DNA from: Thermodesulfobacteriota bacterium
GTDB lineage: Bacteria > Desulfobacterota > S145-22
Assembly (NCBI GenBank): GCA_024763435.1
Contig: JANTFN010000085.1
Span: 1-7,329, forward strand
Reading direction: 5' to 3'
Length of the DNA stretch: 7,329 bases
Part shown: one piece after another, positions 4,381 through 7,329 of the stretch
Position numbering within the stretch: the stretch's first letter is position 1
How the letters are laid out: each line of letters starts with the position of its first letter
Program-made: the position numbers and the translations under genes
The notes under the pieces: model-generated
Told to the model about the DNA's origin: nothing
Seen by the model: only the letters and a program-made list of their open reading frames with translations
The model's database searches: none

Positions 4381-4414
4381 TTGGTTCCAAAGCAACTTAA
4401 GGAAGGCAATGGGA
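4381..4414 (+). repeat. hairpin directly after the GTAAAGGGGACG tandem (REP-like)
   Basis: TTGGTTCC (from 4382) pairs with GGGACCAA (to about 4414) with one G-T, and an inner GTTGG/CAAC alternative exists. A tandem of short G-rich leaders followed by a hairpin is the architecture of REP sequences, which RAYT proteins recognise. The stretch from here to 4530 holds no supportable gene. Confidence 0.4.
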
Positions 4415-4537
4415 CCAAATCTTTCCCTTGACAAAAAAGCAGCTCTCTTATGCCTCAAAAAGCGGCAATCACTCCGCTAAGGCTCTTTTCCTGATAATAC
4501 CTCCCTTTACATGCTGTTAATCGTCTCTGTTTAGGTA

Positions 4538-4705
4538 AATCCTGTCAATCCTGTTAATCCTGTCAAAAAATCATTGGCTTTGGGTTCTTTTCGCTTTTCG
4601 CTTTTCGCTTTTCGCTTTTCGCCTTTCGCCTTTCGCTTTTTGCTTTTTACCTTTTCACTTTTCACTTTTTTTATCCGCGTTCATCCGCGTCAATCTGCGG
4701 CCTTG
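4538..4705 (-). repeat. modular intergenic repeat, copy 4 (longest; 9-bp and 7-bp tandem tracts)
   Basis: Reading left to right there are three 9-bp units aatcctgtc/aatcctgtt/aatcctgtc (4538-4564), the C core inverted (aaaaaatcattggctttggg, 4565-4584), a long 7-bp-period tract of CTTTTCG variants (about 4586-4666), and an A module of ccgcgt-type units (4674-4700). On the minus strand the order is A-B-C, as in copy 2. It fills most of the gap before aspS, which has no gene. Confidence 0.75.
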
Positions 4706-4734
4706 CCTGACATGTTTTCCCAAGGCCTTGAAAG

Positions 4735-4780
4735 TTACGTCATAATTTATTAGTATTATAATTCGAAATCGACAAAGGAG
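4735..4780 (+). promoter_or_regulatory. probable aspS promoter and ribosome binding site
   Basis: A perfect TATAAT (4757-4762) is preceded at 16 nt by a weak TTACGT (4735-4740). AAAGGAG (4774-4780) lies 7 nt before the GTG start and decides it. The short leader leaves no room for a T-box or attenuator. Confidence 0.5.
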
Positions 4781-4787
4781 CTGAATA

Positions 4788-6575
4788 GTGGCAGAATTTT
4801 TAAATGGTTTAAAGCGAACGCATCTTTGCGCTGGTATCGGCAAGGACACGCTTGATAAAGAAGTTACGCTCATGGGATGGGTTCAGTCCCGACGCGATCA
4901 CGGCGGCGTTATTTTCATCGATCTTCGGGATCAAACCGGTATCGCGCAAGTGGTTTTCAACCCGGATATTTCTCCCGAATCTCACGTGCTAGCCCATTCC
5001 CTGAAAGATGAATATGTCATCGCCATTACAGGGAAAGTAGCGAAACGTCCGGCAGATTCCATCAACGAAAAACTGCCGACAGGGTTCTATGAGGTTATGG
5101 TAGATACCCTTAAAATCCTGAATGAATGCAAACCCCTGCCTTTTCCCATTGAGGACAGTATTGACGCGGGGGAGGCAACCCGCCTGAAATACCGTTATCT
5201 TGACCTGCGGCGCGGATCGATGCGTAACCGGCTTGTAATGCGGCATCGGCTTTCAGCGGCTATCCGTTCATTCCTGAACGCGCGGGGATTTCTGGAACTT
5301 GAAACCCCGTTTTTGACGCGGAGTACGCCGGAAGGCGCGCGGGACTATCTTGTCCCAAGCCGTGTCAATCCGGGTAAGTTTTTTGCCCTTCCCCAGTCTC
5401 CGCAACTTTTCAAGCAGCTTTTCATGATTGCGGGTTTTGAAAAATATTACCAGATTGTCAAGTGCTTCCGGGATGAAGACCTGAGGGCGGATCGACAACC
5501 TGAATTTACCCAGGTAGATATGGAGCTGTCCTTCGTCGAAGCGGAAGATGTCAGGGCCCTGACAGAACACCTCATAACAGATATCTTCAAAGAGGTCCTG
5601 GACGTCTCACTCCCTTCCCCCTTCCCCGTTTTACAATTCAGCGAAGCCATGCGCCGCTTTGGCACGGATAAACCTGATCTGAGGATCCCCTGGGAGTTAT
5701 CTGACTTCACGGAACTTGCCAGGAATGTTGATTTCAAGGTTTTCAGAAGCGCGGCGGAAAGTGGCGGCATCGTTAAGGGACTCAACGCGAAGGGATGCGC
5801 GACCTTCTCCCGAAAGGAAATTGATGACCTCCTCCCGGAGATTCAACCCTACGGCGCGCGGGGACTCGCATGGATCAAAATGACCGATCAAGGGGCTCAG
5901 TCTCCCATTCTTAAATTTCTCCATGAGGGTTTTGTAGAGGAATTATTCAAGCGTATGGGGGCTCAGTCGGGCGACCTTCTCCTCTTTCAGGCCGATCAGG
6001 CCAGCGTCGCCAATCCGGCCCTGAACCACCTTCGCGAATGCCTGTGGAAACGGCTGTACCCCCTCTCGGCAGAGGACTTCAGGCCGGTATGGGTTATTAA
6101 TTTCCCCCTTCTCGAATACAATCCCGAGGAAAAACGGCACATCGCCATGCATCACCCCTTCACATCCCCGCTTACCGAGGATATCCCCCTGCTGAAGACA
6201 GACCCCGGCAAGGTCCGCGCGCAATCTTACGATATCGTCATAAACGGGTATGAAATCGGGGGTGGCAGCATCCGGAATCACGCCATGGCCCTTCAGGAAC
6301 AGATTTTTTCGCTTCTCAACATCAAGGCTGAAGAGGCAAAAAATAAATTTGGATTTCTCCTTGAAGCGCTCTCTTACGGGGCCCCGCCACACGGAGGTAT
6401 CGCCCTCGGCTTTGACCGCCTTGCCATGATTATGAGCGGCGCCGCTTCCATCCGTGATGTTATCGCCTTTCCAAAAACCCAGAAAGCCGTCTGCCTCCTT
6501 ACAGACGCGCCCTCCGGTGTTGCCCCCTCACAGCTTCAGGATCTCTACCTGAAACTCATTCCACCGAGGAAGTAA
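4788..6575 (+). CDS. aspS: aspartyl-tRNA synthetase (bacterial type, GAD domain)
   Basis: 595 residues, the usual bacterial AspRS length, starting at GTG. It charges tRNA-Asp with aspartate using ATP in the cytoplasm. Domains: an N-terminal OB-fold anticodon-binding domain (about 15-115, TLMGWVQSRRDHGGVIFIDL), the class II core with YRYLDLRR (135-142), the flipping loop RSTPEGARDYLVPSR (178-192), PQSPQLFKQ (202-210), motif 2 FRDEDLRADRQPEFTQ (227-242), the bacterial GAD insertion (about 290-420), and motif 3 GIALGFDRL (537-545). All catalytic signatures look intact. The loop reads RRDHGG (H38), the histidine form seen in non-discriminating AspRS enzymes that also make Asp-tRNA-Asn for GatCAB. 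That specificity is inferred. It is the first gene of an apparent operon with the two genes downstream. Its composition is GC-richer than the TA region. Confidence 0.98.
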   Translation: MAEFLNGLKRTHLCAGIGKDTLDKEVTLMGWVQSRRDHGGVIFIDLRDQTGIAQVVFNPDISPESHVLAHSLKDEYVIAITGKVAKRPADSINEKLPTGFYEVMVDTLKILNECKPLPFPIEDSIDAGEATRLKYRYLDLRRGSMRNRLVMRHRLSAAIRSFLNARGFLELETPFLTRSTPEGARDYLVPSRVNPGKFFALPQSPQLFKQLFMIAGFEKYYQIVKCFRDEDLRADRQPEFTQVDMELSFVEAEDVRALTEHLITDIFKEVLDVSLPSPFPVLQFSEAMRRFGTDKPDLRIPWELSDFTELARNVDFKVFRSAAESGGIVKGLNAKGCATFSRKEIDDLLPEIQPYGARGLAWIKMTDQGAQSPILKFLHEGFVEELFKRMGAQSGDLLLFQADQASVANPALNHLRECLWKRLYPLSAEDFRPVWVINFPLLEYNPEEKRHIAMHHPFTSPLTEDIPLLKTDPGKVRAQSYDIVINGYEIGGGSIRNHAMALQEQIFSLLNIKAEEAKNKFGFLLEALSYGAPPHGGIALGFDRLAMIMSGAASIRDVIAFPKTQKAVCLLTDAPSGVAPSQLQDLYLKLIPPRK

Positions 6576-6578
6576 TCT

Positions 6579-7001
6579 ATGATTAAAATAGCCATTATTG
6601 ACGGTCAGGGGGGTGGGATAGGCGGTGCCATCATTAAAAAAATAAAGGAAGCCTATGGGGAATCCGTGGAGCTGATTGCGCTTGGAACCAATGCCATTGC
6701 CACGACCTCAATGATGAAGGCCAAGGCCAATAAAGGCGCGACGGGAGAAAATGCCATTGTCCAGACTGTTTCCCGCGTCGATTTTATTATTGGTCCCCTC
6801 AGCATCCTTGTCGCCAATTCCCTGATGGGGGAACTAACCCCGAAAATGGCGGCGGGAATTACCTCGTCAAAGGCGCATAAAATCCTGTTGCCCCTTTTTC
6901 AGGAGGACATCAGCCTTGTGGGTGTCAAGGGGCAGCCCCTGCCTCACCTCCTGGATATTCTTATCCAGGAAGAATTGAATGGAAGGATAAAAAATGTGTG
7001 A
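6579..7001 (+). CDS. DUF3842 family protein
   Basis: 140 residues starting 3 nt after the aspS stop. A GAGGA ribosome binding site (6566-6570) is embedded in the last aspS codons, indicating co-transcription. The opening KIAIIDGQGGGIGGAIIKK has a strand-glycine loop-helix layout (D8, G9, G11-G13, G15) like a Rossmann-type nucleotide-binding start. It is followed by ELIALGTNAIATTSMMKA, then a GENAIVQTV and IIGPLSILVANSLMGELTP section. I recognise this as DUF3842; no activity is established as far as I know. The LVANSLMGELTP stretch is hydrophobic but does not look like a membrane segment. It overlaps the next gene by 8 bp. The pairing with a CooT-like protein suggests a link to nickel or another metal, which is an inference. 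Confidence 0.88.
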   Translation: MIKIAIIDGQGGGIGGAIIKKIKEAYGESVELIALGTNAIATTSMMKAKANKGATGENAIVQTVSRVDFIIGPLSILVANSLMGELTPKMAAGITSSKAHKILLPLFQEDISLVGVKGQPLPHLLDILIQEELNGRIKNV

Positions 7002-7194
7002 AGTTAACGCTTATCTGATTAAAAACGGCGAAGAAACACTGATCATGGAGCGGGTTTACAAACTGGATCTCCAGGAAAATCAGGTGCATATTGAAAACCT
7101 CTTTGGCGAGCAAAAATTTCTCTCCGCTTCCCTGAAAGAAATAAACTTTGAGAAGAACCGCATGGTGCTTGAAAAAACCGGGGAAAAGAGCTGA
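6994..7194 (+). CDS. CooT family nickel-binding protein
   Basis: 66 residues, all beta-rich by pattern: MCEVNAYLIKNGEETLIMER, VYKLDLQENQVHIENLFGEQ, then SLKEINFEKNRMVLEK. This matches the small CooT family (formerly labelled predicted RNA-binding, PF10133). Cys2, directly after the start methionine, is the conserved residue through which CooT dimers bind nickel; in Rhodospirillum rubrum CooT is linked to maturation of Ni-dependent carbon monoxide dehydrogenase. Here there are no coo genes in view. GGAAGGA (6981-6987) lies 6 nt before the ATG, and the start overlaps the DUF3842 stop (ATGTGTGA), so the two are probably translationally coupled. Family assignment is good; the metal and partner are unproven. 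Confidence 0.85.
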   Translation: MCEVNAYLIKNGEETLIMERVYKLDLQENQVHIENLFGEQKFLSASLKEINFEKNRMVLEKTGEKS

Positions 7195-7329
7195 TTTCCA
7201 CAGCTTATCAACGGTTTGGGAATGCCCGGGATTTCGTCAGAAGCACGTAACCTGCTGAAATAACGCAACTCAGCCTTAAATATATAACCTATTGAATTTA
7301 TTGAGTATTTTGATGATTAAAAATGATGC
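7195..7329. other. downstream intergenic region, no gene seen
   Basis: After the CooT-family stop, about 135 bases show no supportable gene. A weak stem (TCAG/CTGA around 7239-7260) without a T-tract is the only structure noted. The end turns AT-rich (7280-7329) and could be a promoter region for a gene beyond the window. Confidence 0.4.

Noticed and set aside
4434..4492. TTGACA followed by TATGCC and a short ORF MPQKAAITPLRLFS
   Set aside because: The spacing is 15 nt with a poor -10 and the frame ends after 14 codons; nothing supports a gene.
4586..4666. Regular 7-bp CTTTTCG-type repeats suggesting a CRISPR-like array
   Set aside because: The unit is 7 bp with no unique spacers and no cas genes nearby; it is a slippage-prone simple repeat within module B.
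5943..6392. Minus-strand open frame of 149 codons inside aspS, and other antisense frames there
   Set aside because: They are mirror frames of the highly conserved GC-richer aspS coding sequence, with no start signals.
7192..7218. TTTCCACAG and TTATCAACG resembling DnaA boxes
   Set aside because: Both deviate from TTATNCACA, only two occur, and there is no origin context such as dnaA, dnaN or an AT-rich unwinding region with boxes.

Overview
The window looks like a chromosomal segment from an anaerobic, probably deltaproteobacterial (Desulfobacterota, Syntrophales-like) genome or metagenome bin. This placement is an inference. It rests on an AspRS of the bacterial GAD-domain type, a DUF3842 plus CooT-family pair behind it, a RAYT transposase with GGGTCAGGCTTGA ends, and a modular intergenic repeat of a kind I associate with that group. 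No taxonomic search was possible.

Left third (1-1690). The last codons of an unidentified gene may lie at the very start. Then comes a REP-associated tyrosine transposase (RAYT) element, with its gene on the minus strand (186-1148) and imperfect 26-bp inverted ends at 179-204 and 1171-1196. Just outside the right end is a coding frame (1287-1688) that stays open back to the element edge with no usable start, so the element probably truncated it.

Middle (1690-4260). Three type II toxin-antitoxin (TA) operons lie in a row, all on the minus strand: brnT-brnA (2390-1895), a DUF1902 antitoxin with a frameshifted hicA-like toxin (3144-2707; the toxin is not visible as one open frame), and a RelE/HigB2-like toxin with a HigA2/NadS-like antitoxin (4100-3430). 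Each pair overlaps at the gene junction and each has a recognisable sigma70-type promoter. In brnTA and the higBA-like operon, a TTGACA-N17-TATNNT promoter ends exactly 6 nt before an ATG that lacks a Shine-Dalgarno sequence, which predicts leaderless mRNAs. The gaps between modules hold copies of one modular repeat; two copies face each other as a long inverted repeat around the higBA-like operon.

Relic-rich gap (4107-4787). About 680 bases hold no gene. They contain the higBA-like promoter/operator, a repeat copy, a perfect 13-bp-arm palindrome with promoter-like boxes, a triple GTAAAGGGGACG tandem followed by a hairpin (a probable solo REP/RAYT end), and the longest copy of the modular repeat with a 7-bp CTTTTCG tract.

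Right third (4788-7194). A compact housekeeping operon on the plus strand: aspS (aspartyl-tRNA synthetase, GTG start, strong RBS), a DUF3842 gene 3 nt later, and a CooT-family nickel-binding protein gene overlapping it by 8 bp. The last 135 bases show no convincing gene. The coding texture changes sharply at about 4780, from AT-rich, repeat-laden accessory DNA on the left to GC-richer core genes on the right.
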